Below are positions 46,989 to 58,081 of a DNA stretch of 64,000 nucleotides, piece after piece (within the stretch, counting starts at the first letter, position 1; every line of letters starts with the position of its first letter). This stretch comes from Paramarasmius palmivorus (Eukaryota; Basidiomycota; Agaricomycetes; Agaricales; Marasmiaceae), in NCBI GenBank assembly GCA_037176845.1, contig JAYKXP010000011.1, forward strand, positions 124,001 through 188,000, in the 5' to 3' direction. Position numbers and translations under genes: made by a program. The notes under the pieces are model-generated. The model made no database searches. It had not been told where the DNA came from and was given only the letters and a program-made list of their open reading frames with translations.

Positions 46989-49423
46989 CTAGTTATGGCG
47001 AGAGGGCAGTTGACCACTAACAGATGCAGGTGCATCTTCGTGGGTATAAACCCTTAACCCGAGGAACACAGACAGCATGTCGGATACTATAGGCCCTTCG
47101 TCCTCTACCTCCGATTCTTCATCGGAGCTTGTCTCTTCATCCTTTTCAGCTCTGTTTGCCTGTTTTTCATCTACATACCCATCAGCGAGACTTCTGCCTG
47201 CGATGTCCGAGAGAGCGATGGGCAACAACTTCATTTCGTCGCTAGTAACAAAGTGTTAGTGTAATTTCTTGGACGAGGCTGGCGGGCTTGTTCTCACGTA
47301 GCGTTGAAATCTACGTCACAAAGAGAGAATGAGTATGCCTATGCATTATTCTAGAACACCACTCACTAGCAGCAAGAGAACGAGCGTCTGCTCTGTCACT
47401 TATGGCACGAATCAGCGCTCTGGTAGGGTTATCCTCTTTTATGTGCTTCATATAACCCTAGCATTTCTCAGCACAACAACACTGTACTGGTATGGCTAAG
47501 AGACTCACTTCCTCACGGTACTCGCGTCGATCGAGTCGAACCTTTACAACGTCAGCTGTCGTGCCCATGCATGTTCTATGTCACTTACGTGAATGACATA
47601 GTCTCCAGCTTCGAGCACAACCTCAAGATTGACACTTCTCGACTCCCAAGGGAAGTAGCTAGACTTGTCAATGAGATTCTTCTCGCCTTCCTTGAAGAGA
47701 ACGAATTCGAATTTCCATGCACAACGGCCGGATATCGGCTGATAATAACGTTCGTCTGATTGTGAGAGGACGATGATTGTTGGGGTTTTTTCCGGTAGCG
47801 AGAACGTGACTTCGTTGACATGAGCACAGAAACGTCTTCGAATGAATGGTAGACATACAGGATATATGGCCATACGATCCAGGACGGAAAGGTTTCTTGA
47901 TTCTTGCATGAAGCCACTGGCAGCTCATTATCCAGCTAGAATCAAATATCATCGTACGCTCAATCATTTGCCAGCACTCAAGGAAATCTTTGTCTGTACA
48001 AGGGTCAGTATCGTTATGTTAGAAGTAAGCATCGCTGACCTACATTCCATAATAAATTGGCCATCGTCCCCAAAGATGTGACCAATAACAGGTAGCGCCT
48101 CGAGCCATTCTTGCGTCCAGTTGTGCGAGCCATCAGACCAGGGGCCAGTCCATTCGCTTTCTCCCCAGGGATTGCGGAGGACTACAAATCGTTTCCCTTT
48201 GTGCTCCATTGCACGCAAGATAGAATATGCGTGTCCGCCAAGGAGCCCTTGAACACGAATGTCGTGGCTATGATTGCGGTGATTACTCAAGCTCATGAAT
48301 GAGCAACCGAAAACGCGATCGACATTGGCTTTCAAGAGCTCCTCCCTCCAGAATCTATCTCTGTCGAAGATATCCTACAGTTGCATGGGTATACCAAAGA
48401 CGAGGACATTGTCTAGAGTAGTACCTTTGTAAAAATGGCAGTCGAAACGCCACTGAGAAGACGATGAGTTGGACTGCTCCGCACGGAACATTGAAACGCA
48501 CCCAGTCATGTCTTCCACTCCTTCACCTGCATAACCGCCGGACAGTGCATAATAGCAGCCATGGGCTTTCGCATAGGCTTTCTCAATAAGAGGAACCCAG
48601 GTCTCTCCTTCCGTTGCGGATCTTGCAAAATATAGCCCCTTCCCGCGCATCCTCGCGGAGCTGTTGTAAAACGCCTTGTCGTTATGATATAATGCCTTCT
48701 CACTTTCTATGAGCTCCTCGAATTTCGGAACCGTCGTGTACAGATAGCTGTCCGTTGTCAAGGATCGGCTCGTGATCATGATCGTAGTTGAATGTACTCA
48801 CTCGTCGACAATGACGGATACCCAAGCCTTGTTTCTGAAAAACACAAATCCATAAACACCTACTTTTTCATCCTGCTAGAGGCCGATAAATTTAGATGAT
48901 AGACAAGCTGATCTGATAACAGGCCTTACTGCTACACAGCACTGTTCCAGGAGGCCTTGAGTACTCGACAACATCGCTAATGCAGAGAGAAACCAACAGT
49001 CCCCGATGGCACCCTGAACAATGTCGTTTGAGCTCGCGCCGTCGATGAAAAACTCTGGATTTTCGAAGATTTCTGTGATGCGTTGTACATCCGACGGCTG
49101 GTAAATTTCGTCGTAGTCACTATATATACCATATAGACACGTCTGTTTATCCTTTTCCAGGTCGAAGTCGGAGTCCCTATGAGTTTTTCGGAGTTTGATC
49201 GATGAGAACAAGGGGCTTCGTAAGGAGACGGTCAAGCATACCTAAACTTCTGATTACCGGCCCTGCAGAGCCTGGAGATGCGCTCCACTTCGAGCCTACA
49301 TGCTACCGCGGCCGCCTCGAGTTCTTCAGCGACCACAATGGCAAAGTCTCGCTTTCTCTGGGGATAGGCTTTACCAGGCTTGGTTTTCTTTTTGCTAGAC
49401 TTGCCGCGTCTGGAGCTCTTCAT
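46989..49423 (-). CDS. Calpain-like cysteine protease A
   Basis: Papain-fold protease of the calpain family. The start at 49423 gives a Lys/Arg-rich N-terminus and RDFAIVVAEELEAAAVACRL. Domain II follows: NDIVQGAIGDCWFLSALAML (catalytic Cys), [38 protein letters not shown], the catalytic His in GGHAYSILRAMEHKGK and Asn in [13 protein letters not shown]. Then a C2-like domain III: VTFSLPEKTPTIIVLSQSDE, CAWKFEFVLFKEGE, VLEAGDYVIHV. The C-terminus has an acidic run (ETSSDEESEVEDEG) and [20 protein letters not shown]. No EF-hands, so not a classical calpain. The triad is complete. First of three tandem paralogs on this strand. Confidence 0.87.
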
Positions 49424-49474
49424 TTTGGAGTCTCCTATGGTGGAATGAAGACATTAGTACCTTCATCGCTTCAA

Positions 49475-49488
49475 CTTATAAGTACTGC
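49475..49488 (-). promoter_or_regulatory. TATA element of calpain A, shared with calpain B
   Basis: CTTATAAGTACTGC on the plus strand (GCAGTACTTATAAG on the coding strand), about 52 nt upstream of the ATG at 49423. The same 14-mer occurs at 52550-52563 upstream of calpain B. Confidence 0.5.
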
Positions 49489-50044
49489 TCCTCATAGTTA
49501 TCTTTACCTAATCATTGAATTGCATCGGGTCGATGAGAAATAATGCTTGAGTATAGCTTCGTAAGTAAACCTAATAGTATTCATGGCGGATCCGCCAAAC
49601 AGTCGATGATGATCATTTGCACTGGCATTTGTACCCAACAGCATTCTATGAGCTAACTGTGAGATGTCATGATACTAGTGCTATAGTTTAATACTTACAA
49701 TTCAGCCATTCGCCAATGGGGTGAAAGCCAACCAGGACAGCTGCAGGACGGATGATGGGAGTCATGGTTCAAGACCATAGGCGCCCAGCGCGCGGAATGG
49801 GCGTCGCCGTTCGGCATCACTGGCACCACTGTCACAACTGAGATCTGATTATCCGTTGAAAAGATCAAACGTGTCAATGTCATCTATCATTCTCACCCTC
49901 CGCGTCCCGCTTACGATCTCAGATCACTCAAATCGTTAGCGCTTTCAGCAAGTGACAGAATGCATTTCCTTGGAATGATTGCCTCGCGCGGGCAGTCGGA
50001 ACAACGAGCAATGCTTCAACATTTTTGATAGAAGAGAACTGCAT
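49489..50044. other. Intergenic between calpains A and B
   Basis: Upstream region of A and 3' UTR of B; no coding exon seen. Confidence 0.55.
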
Positions 50045-52509
50045 CTATACCGATTGTTTCTGTAGCCTTCTACTAAGTTGCCCGCTCACAGAGGCAGGAG
50101 CATCTTTCTGACTGTATACCTTCAGTCCTAGGAAAACCGAGTCAAGATCAGATACCTCGTACTCCTCTTCCTCGTCTTCCTCTTCAGATGAAGTCTCTTC
50201 ATCTGTACTTTCTGCTGCTTCGTCATCCGACTCCGCTTTGGCCAAACTCCTGCCAGCGAATTCGGAAAGGGATTGCGGTGAACGCTTACCCTCTGGTCTA
50301 CAAGGAAGTATTGAGACAATGGGCTTTTGTTTTTGCTTTTAACAAGGCGCTCACTTTGAGTCGAGATCTGCATGAACTTAGACTTACAGGGACATCATTG
50401 AAAGTAAGAAAGACTTACTGGCTGCAAGAGAATGCGCTCTGGTCATCTCCCTCAATACGCGATACGTGGCCCGACGGGATTGACCGTCTTTGATGTTCTT
50501 GTTGTAACCCTGAGGAGTATTAGGACGGTATCGACCTATTTTAAATAAAAGGGCCTACTGGTTCCCGAACTTCTCGTCTGTCCAGGCGTACCTGATATAG
50601 ACGATTAGTTATACAGCGAGAACACTGTATCTCGTGACTTACATGAACAACATATTCTCCGGGCTCTAGTTCTATTTCCAGGTTCACGCTACGAGATTCT
50701 GGTCTAGCATGGGATGACCGTCTGATGGGGGTTTTCTGTCCCGCTTTAAACAGAACGAAATCGATCGACCATGCACAGCGCCCTGATATCGCCTCGAAAT
50801 ACCTGATGTTGGCCTGGGAAAGAACGAGAACGGTGGGGGATGATTTAGGCAGCGTGAACATGACTAGTTTTAGACTCAGCGAGGAAAAGATTTTTGAGAG
50901 AATGACGCTCACAAGATACATTCCCATATGACCCGGCATGAAAAGGTGTTTTGACTCTGACATGCAGCCATTGGCAGCTCATTACCCAAGTGGAATCGAG
51001 CAAAAGGTTACGATTAATATGGTCCCAGCAATCGAGGAAGTCTTGATCTATTACGAGGAAAAGCGTCAACTACTACCGACGGTTTAAAATTTTGGAGATC
51101 TCCTTACATTCCACCACAAATTGGCCGTCATCGCCAAAAACCAGTACAGGTAATGCCTCGAGCCACTCAGAGGTCCACTCCTTTGAGCTATCTGCCCATG
51201 TTGATCCGGCCCATCCCTCTTTCCCCCACGGATTCCGGAGAACCACGAAACGCTTGCCCTTGTGTTCGATTGCACGAACCACAGGATATGAATGTCCGTC
51301 GACCGTTCTATATAGCTTGGTAACATCCAAATCTCCACCGTCATCCGCGCTGTCCACAGTGCTGTCCAGAGCCTTGTAGGAGCAGTCAAGCAAGCGATCA
51401 TCATTAGTCTGTAAGAGTTCTTCGCGCCAAAATCTGTCGGTGTCGAAAATATCCTGAACCCCAAGTTAGCCTGAGGTAGAGGGTCGGTGAGAAAGCTGTC
51501 GTACCCTAACTGCAATATAGGTAGACACGCCGCTAGTTATCGACAGTCAGAAAAGGCCAAGCCAAAGGCGGCGTTCACCACGCACCCCGTGAGGTCTTCA
51601 ATCGCCTCGTTCGAATAACCGCCATGAAGCGCGTAATAGCAACCGTAAAGCTTCGCATAAGCTTTCTCAATGAGAGAAACCCATGTTTCTCCGTCCTTGG
51701 CCGACCTCCCAAAGTACAGGCTTTTCCCGTTCTTCTTGATAGAATTGTTGTACGTTTGTTTGTCATTGTGGTATAGCTCCCTCTCACTCGCGTCGAGCTC
51801 TTCGAATTTGGGTATCGTCGTATACAAGAAGCTTGTGGAATAGTTATGCAGTGTTGATCAGATCAATGGGGCAACTCTACGCACTCGTCGATGATGACAA
51901 CTTCCCATCGTAGGTCTCTGAAAAAGATGAAACCATAGACACCGGCTTCTTCGTCCCTCTTAACATATATCAGATATCTGGGTGACAGCATAAACGAGGA
52001 CTTACCGCAGGACAACATCGCTCCAGCACAGCTTCAACGGTAGACATTGTTGCTAGTGCAGAGATAAACCAGGAATCTCCAATAGAACCCTGGACAATAT
52101 CGCTCGCGCCAAATTGACCAACGAAGAATTGCGGATATTTGAAGAGTTCGTTGACACGTTGGACATTGGATGGGTTGTAGGGGTTTCTCTTGTAGATGCC
52201 ATGGAGACATATGTCCCTGTCCCTCTCGAGGTCGAAATCGAAATCTCTGTACAAATCAACAGTTCACCACGCGTGCTCTTTAAGAAAGATCTGAACACAC
52301 CTGAATTTGCGATTTGTGGCCTTGCATTCCTCGACAATACGTTCTACTGCTCTCTTGCACTCGTCTGTAGCCTGCTCAAGCCCATCCATCACGGAAATGG
52401 CAAAGATTTCCTTCTCCTGTGGATAGTCTTTGCCAATCTTGACCTTCTTCCTGCCCTTCCCTCTCCTGCTGCGTTTTGAGGATTTTGACGACTTCTCCTT
52501 CTTTCCCAT
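50045..52509 (-). CDS. Calpain-like protein B, catalytic Cys replaced by Ser
   Basis: Collinear with copies A and C. The start at 52509 gives [20 protein letters not shown]. The nucleophile motif reads [20 protein letters not shown]: the codon is TCC (Ser) where A has TGT and C has TGC. His ([16 protein letters not shown]) and Asn ([13 protein letters not shown]) are kept. [38 protein letters not shown], domain III ([45 protein letters not shown]) and the C-terminal [20 protein letters not shown] are all intact. The gene reads as otherwise functional, so it probably makes a protein without normal protease activity, possibly a binding or regulatory partner of A or C. A TATA-like 14-mer identical to that of A lies 41 nt upstream of the ATG. 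Confidence 0.85.
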
Positions 52510-52549
52510 GGTGATTGGTGTAGTTATTTCTCAATTCGTCACCATCGTC

Positions 52550-52563
52550 CTTATAAGTACTGC
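52550..52563 (-). promoter_or_regulatory. TATA element of calpain B, shared with calpain A
   Basis: Same 14-mer as at 49475-49488, about 41 nt upstream of the ATG at 52509. Confidence 0.5.
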
Positions 52564-52949
52564 GATTTGCACATCCTCAATGAATGATGATCATTCTGCA
52601 GTGCTCTTGGGTGGGCGGGTAAAAAGAAACCTCCTGTTACCCGTACTCGTGGAGATTATCGTCGCTCATCCTGAGAGCATGAAGATATCTTCACGCGTAG
52701 CCCTTATGTTTGTGAGAAGCATCAGAATTGTCATAGAGACTTCTGAAGATAAGAGGCAAATCCTCACCATCGAGTAGTCTCCGTTGATGGTGATGGTAGA
52801 AAGGAAAGCTACCGTGAGAAACGCAGAGGCGCTGACGATGCAGTCCAACCAAAGGCCAAGTAAATCCATTGCATAGGAAAGCAAACAAATATAGTATACA
52901 CCAAAAGTGAGATAGTAAAAAGCGCTACCCAAAAATAGGTCGCTTGACT
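52564..52949. other. Intergenic between calpains B and C
   Basis: Upstream of B and downstream of C. A hydrophobic minus-strand frame (52666-52932) has no domain support. Confidence 0.5.
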
Positions 52950-55573
52950 CTATATTTCATGCAGTAACTGACCACTGATCGTGGCGGGGGCATCCTTCCG
53001 GCTATATATCTTCAAGCCTAAAAAGAGGGAATTGAGTTCTGAAACCTCGGGTTCACCATCGTCGTCATCGCCAGAGCTCCGCCTCTTTATCTTTGGCATC
53101 TCCTCAGGTTTCAATCCCTTGCCGTTCTCTGTGTTCGGAGGCCGGCAGAAATCTCCGTCGTTTGGCAGTGGATCAGATCCAGTCAAGGAAATGGTTTCCG
53201 CTAGCTCGCTGACTTTGTCCATTTCGTCGTCTTCGTCCCCATGTATAGTAGCGGCAGCTTCGAGCGCTTCTTCAGTCTCTCGATTCTCTTCAGCTGCTGC
53301 TTCCTCGATCGATGCTTGCTTCAGCTGGGCCAGACTTCGACCGGAAATACACGAAAGAGGCAGCGGAAGGTGCATCCCTTCGGACCTGGTTTCAAATACC
53401 AGTCAGACAGGCATCCCTGGATTGACAAAGTTTCTTACATGAAGTCGAAATCTGTGGGATGTCGGGTGAAAATGAGCACTTTCTAATAAAGAGCTAAGGC
53501 TTACTGGATGCAATGGAGCGGGCCTTTGCTCTCTCTGTCAAGACCCGGGTGAGAATTCTTTCTGGTATTTTTTCCACGATTTCATCCATGTAGTGCTGTA
53601 AGTTACAGTGAGCAGATCAAGACAGAGCACTGACACCAATAGCTCACCTCATCCTGGAGTACCAACCGGTCTAGCCGTACCTAGTATGCTTCAATATCGT
53701 CCCGTTTGGAATAGAAGATGCCCGACTTACATGGACCACGTAGTCTCCGGCTTCCAGGTCAATCTCAAGGTTAATGCTCCGAGACTTAAATCTTGAATGA
53801 GCCGATTCCGCCAGGTACTCATCATCACCCTCTCTATACAGGAGAAAGTCGAATCTCCACGCGCATCGGCCAGAGATTCTCTTGAAATAACGATTGTCAA
53901 GTTGGGAAAGTACGATTAGAGTGGGTGTTGCTTTGGGCAGACTGAATGTAACTAGGAAGGTTCGACTCAGCGAGCACTTGAGCAAATGCTAGGTGACTTA
54001 CAAGAGACGTCCCCGTATGACCACGCAGAGAGAGGAGGACGTGCAGGTACATGTAGCCACTGGCTGCTGAGACACCATGAAGGGTCAAAGAGAAGGGTCC
54101 GATCGAGGTGATCCCATACGTCAAGGAAATCCTTATCTGGGCCGACATTCAGGATTGCGGACCAAGGCAAGCAGAACACGACTCACATTCCATGACGAAT
54201 TGACCATCATCGCCGAAGCAGTGGCCCAATTTCAGAAGCATATCCAAAGTTTCTGGTGTCCACTCCTTGGACCCGTCAGACCAAGGACCAGTCCATTCAC
54301 CTTGACCCCACGGGTTACGAAGCACCACAAATCGTTTTCCTCTAACCTCGACAGCGCGCAAGACCGAGTAAGCATGACTCCCTATAAGACCATTAATCTT
54401 GATTTCATCCTGACCGCTGCGGGACCCATCGAGTGACTTGTATGAACAACCGAACAGGCGATCGACATTGGCTCTCATGAGTTCTTCTTTCCAGAACTTC
54501 TCGGTATCAAGGATGTCCTGGAGAAGTACGGCATCAGTCGCCCTGATTATGAGCAAATTGTGGCATCTTACTCGCCTTCGTCGGTATGTACATGGAGACG
54601 CCTCTACAAGCAATGGTAAGTGTTAGCCCTGGTCATATAAAAGGCAACATACCCAGTCAAATCCTCAATTGCCTCAGATGAAAATCCGCCTGCCAAAGCC
54701 CCATATGATCCGTGGAGTTTTGCATAGGCTTTTTCAATGAGAGGAACCCATGTTTCTCCTTCAGTACCGGACTTCGCGAAATACAGCCCCTTGCCGTTCT
54801 TCCTTGCCGAATTGTTGTACAGGTTCTTATCGTTGTGATAAAGTTGCTTCTCCTGAGCACTAAGCTCCTCGAACTTCGGAATCGAAGTGAACACCATGCT
54901 GCACCAAATCTATCAATTCCCGCCGCAGAGATACCACAGCCGCCTGAAACGCACTCGTCAACAATGACAGTGACCCAACCGCTGTCCCTAAAGAATATGA
55001 AGCCGTAAACGCCAACTTGTTCGTCCCTCTAAGTATAGAGTAAAGATCAACACGTTGCCCAAACATGACGAACTCATTACTCACTGCTACACAAAACCTC
55101 TCCACGAGGCCGCCGTATGTTGACATCGTCGCCAAAGCAGAGATGAACCAGCAATCGCCAATCCCTCCTTGAACAAGATCATTAGAGTCCGCCCCATCGA
55201 TAAAGAACTGAGGGTTTTTGAAGATCTCGGTGACTCGTTGAACGTCGGATGGATCGTAAGTTTCGTCACAGCCTAGACCGTGTAAGCACCTTTCCCTGTC
55301 GTTTTCCAGGTCAAATTCGATGTCCCTACTCGTCCCATCAGTCATGTACTATCACGGCACAACGCGATGGGCTACGCACCTGAATTTCCTGTTCCTGGCT
55401 CTGCATTCCTTTGCTATCCTTGCAACTCTTTCTTTGCATGCCGTCAGTGCGCTCTCCAGCTCATCAGTGACCAAAAGACCCAAGTCTCTCTTCCTCTGTG
55501 GATAGGTTACACGTTCCTTTTGTTCCTTGTTATTTCTGCGCCTGCGTCGCCAAGAAGGTTTCTGGGAGGACAT
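52950..55573 (-). CDS. Calpain-like cysteine protease C
   Basis: The start at 55573 gives a basic N-terminus, then [20 protein letters not shown]. Domain [22 protein letters not shown] (catalytic Cys present), [40 protein letters not shown], His in [16 protein letters not shown] and Asn in [13 protein letters not shown]. Domain [54 protein letters not shown]. The C-terminal linker is longer than in A or B ([20 protein letters not shown] and more acidic sequence) before [20 protein letters not shown] at 52950. The triad is complete. TTTAAATA about 40 nt upstream is a weaker TATA-like box; the 14-mer of A and B is absent. Confidence 0.87.
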
Positions 55574-56042
55574 GATGGAGTGAGAATAACGTCGCCATTC
55601 TTGGGTGACCTATTTAAACAATGTTTGACGCCCATATGTAGATTGAACGGCGGAATGATGGAGTGCACAGGACAGGGTCCCGTAAGCGACATACACGATA
55701 AGCCCGACGTATAAAAGCGATGCATTGACTGTGATGGGTTCTATAGGGTCCTTGAGGTGATGGTGGGAGACGAAGCATGCCGTCCCCACCAGAGGCCTGA
55801 GGTTGGGCGTCAATTGGTAAGCTTGGACAATTGTTTCAACTAGCCGAGACACTTGACAGAGCTGAAAATATGTATATACTGCGTACTAAGCAACGGTTTG
55901 AATACATCCTTTCCAACAACGGCCGAAGTAGACAGAACCGACACGTTTGAAGTGAGCTAACAAGGGCCTTCAAATGTGCTCAATGCTGTGCATTGCAGTC
56001 AAAGCAACTGGTTGCGTGCTCACCATCAAGCCCTGGTCTTCG
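55574..56042. other. Intergenic, no gene seen
   Basis: Lies between the 5' end of calpain C and the 3' end of YTM1. A TTTAAATA-like box near 55611 probably belongs to calpain C. Confidence 0.55.
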
Positions 56043-57525
56043 TTACTGTGATGCTCGGGTATCTTCTGCCGCTTTCCAGACTTCCAGACCACCCTCTCCT
56101 CCAATCCCAACCATGCCCATTTTCCAATCTATGCTCAGAACCTTCTTCTCGCCGTCCCAAGCTTTGAGGCTAGCCATGGCGCTCTTGGTACTTCGCAAGT
56201 CCCAAAGACGCGTAATGCCGTCGTAGGCGCCACTAACAATTTGATGCGGCGTTGATCCCGCAGCAAGGCACGAGGGCGTAGCTGGATGTGGGAGTGACCC
56301 TACAGAAGCATTTACGCTTGTCGAACTGCTCCGAATGTCGTACATGGTGACGGTACGGTCTGTGGCAGCAGCTAGCGCTGTGCTACCATCTGCATTCAAA
56401 ATCATATCCAAGAAGGGTTTCTCCGATGCCGTCTAGGGAACTATGTCAGACACGACTCTACCGTTTCAGCAGATAGACCTACTATCGTATGGGTACAAAC
56501 TCCATTGTCTGTATCCCATAGTCGTACTGTGGAGTCGAATCCACAACTGTAGGCAACATGATCTCGTCCAAAGATGACCCGTGATACTCTTGCCGTATGA
56601 GACTTCAGCACGGTGATTGGTGCCTTTCTTTTAGGTTTACTCGCTGAATCTTCGCCGGAGTTCAACTTCCTCCGTCTTTTGCGTTCTCTCTCCGTGACAG
56701 TCGGTTCTGGTACTTCATCTGATATGGGCACGGCAGTATCCCATAAACCGATGAGATTATCCCACGAAGAAGTGAGGAGATGTGTTCCAGAAGAGTTCGA
56801 CGCGATAGATGATAAAGGGGCAGTGTGAAGATGAAGCTTCGCAAGGGTTTTCGAGGTGGCCTTTTGGGAAGGTTCAGCAGGCAGTGATACCTGGATTAGC
56901 TGTGCCGACATATCGTGTGAAGCTGTCCCAAGTAAGTAGGATGTTTCATCGGAATCTTGCGATGGTATGGTGCACACGGACGTCACGGGTGCAGAGTGTG
57001 CAAGTGTACTGAACACTGCATTCTTCGAGTAATCGAATGCTCGCAAATAACCATCATAGGACGCAGTCCAAAAGTAGCTGGACATTCATAAATCAACGCA
57101 CATTTGAAGCTCAACTTGGCATGCTCACCCTGGAGTTTCACAACTGACAGATGATACCCAATCTTCATGAGGAATTTCGGACATTTTTTGTGGCGGCATA
57201 ACCGATTCTATGTATTCCACCTCCAGCGTTTCTTCCTATCCCTTGTGCGGTCAATAAGCAGGAATCTTTTGTAGAAATTAGGAAAGCTTACCTCTCCGAC
57301 TCCATTTTCCTGACACCATTGCGCAAGACTCGTCCTCAAGACTTCCCCTCTGATCAGGAAATCAAATGGAATGGGTTTCGGAAGAGATAGCGCTTTATTG
57401 ATGAGCTGCGAGAGTTGAAACCGCTTCCAGTTGGTTGGTATCATATATTTCTGTGTGGGTAGGGGATAAGCCGTCTGTGTCGTGAATATTATGGGACATG
57501 ATGGTCCTGTCGAGCTCGACGCCAT
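56043..57525 (-). CDS. YTM1: Ribosome biogenesis WD40 protein Ytm1
   Basis: WD40 subunit of the Nop7-Erb1-Ytm1 (PeBoW) complex of 60S assembly; its N-terminal UBL/NLE domain is the contact for the AAA ATPase Rea1/Midasin. The start at 57525 (MASSSTGPSCPIIFTTQTAY) leads into that domain: YMIPTNWKRFQLSQLINKAL, IPFDFLIRGEVLRTSLAQWC. After two introns the beta-propeller begins YFWTASYDGYLRAFDY and continues with LLTSSWDNLIGLWDT, an inserted basic stretch (ERERKRRRKLNSGED), KSHTARVSRVIFGRDHVAYS, CGFDSTVRLWDTDNG, ATDRTVTMYDIRS and SGAYDGITRLWDLRST. It ends at 56043. Order and size fit the family. Confidence 0.92.
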
Positions 57526-58081
57526 TGCGATAGAAAGATTCAGAAAAACGCGACGCGAAAATTTTCTTGTCACAGCGTTGTCACACTCGCCCAAAGAGGA
57601 AGGGGCCGCCTACGGACAAGGCACAGCCACTGTCTCCCTTTAACATCAACCTTCAAAGCTTCAACCAGTGAATTCACCGAAATTCAACGATTGTTGAAAC
57701 TCCTGAGAACGAAATTAGGATTCTGAATGGGGAACGGAATCTCAAAAACGGCGAATTCAGTTCCAGAGCGCTCTGTATCACTCATAAATCACTGTGTCAC
57801 CTCCGAGTCCCCGACCGTTCTTCCAACCTGGTGGGGTCGTCTACCTCTAAAACTCAACTTCAGAAGCACCGGAAGAGGCGAAAGATGCACGAATTGTGAA
57901 TTTGAGCGCTTGACACTTGTCTTTGGTGCACTATGATTGGTCGCGAAGCGCATGATCAGACTGTTTGCTAGGTATGAACTATTACAATTGTCAGGCGACC
58001 TTTACATACTTACTCCTTCCCACAAATCAATATAGCTCAGAATATAAAAGCCACCCGAATCTCTGCTCAAATCTGTAATCC
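57526..58081. other. Divergent intergenic region, YTM1 / P450 D
   Basis: Holds both promoters. Contains a clear TATA box for P450 D at 58043-58050. No coding exon supported. Confidence 0.55.
58043..58050 (+). promoter_or_regulatory. TATA box of P450 D
   Basis: TATAAAAG, 39 nt upstream of the ATG at 58082. Confidence 0.5.
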
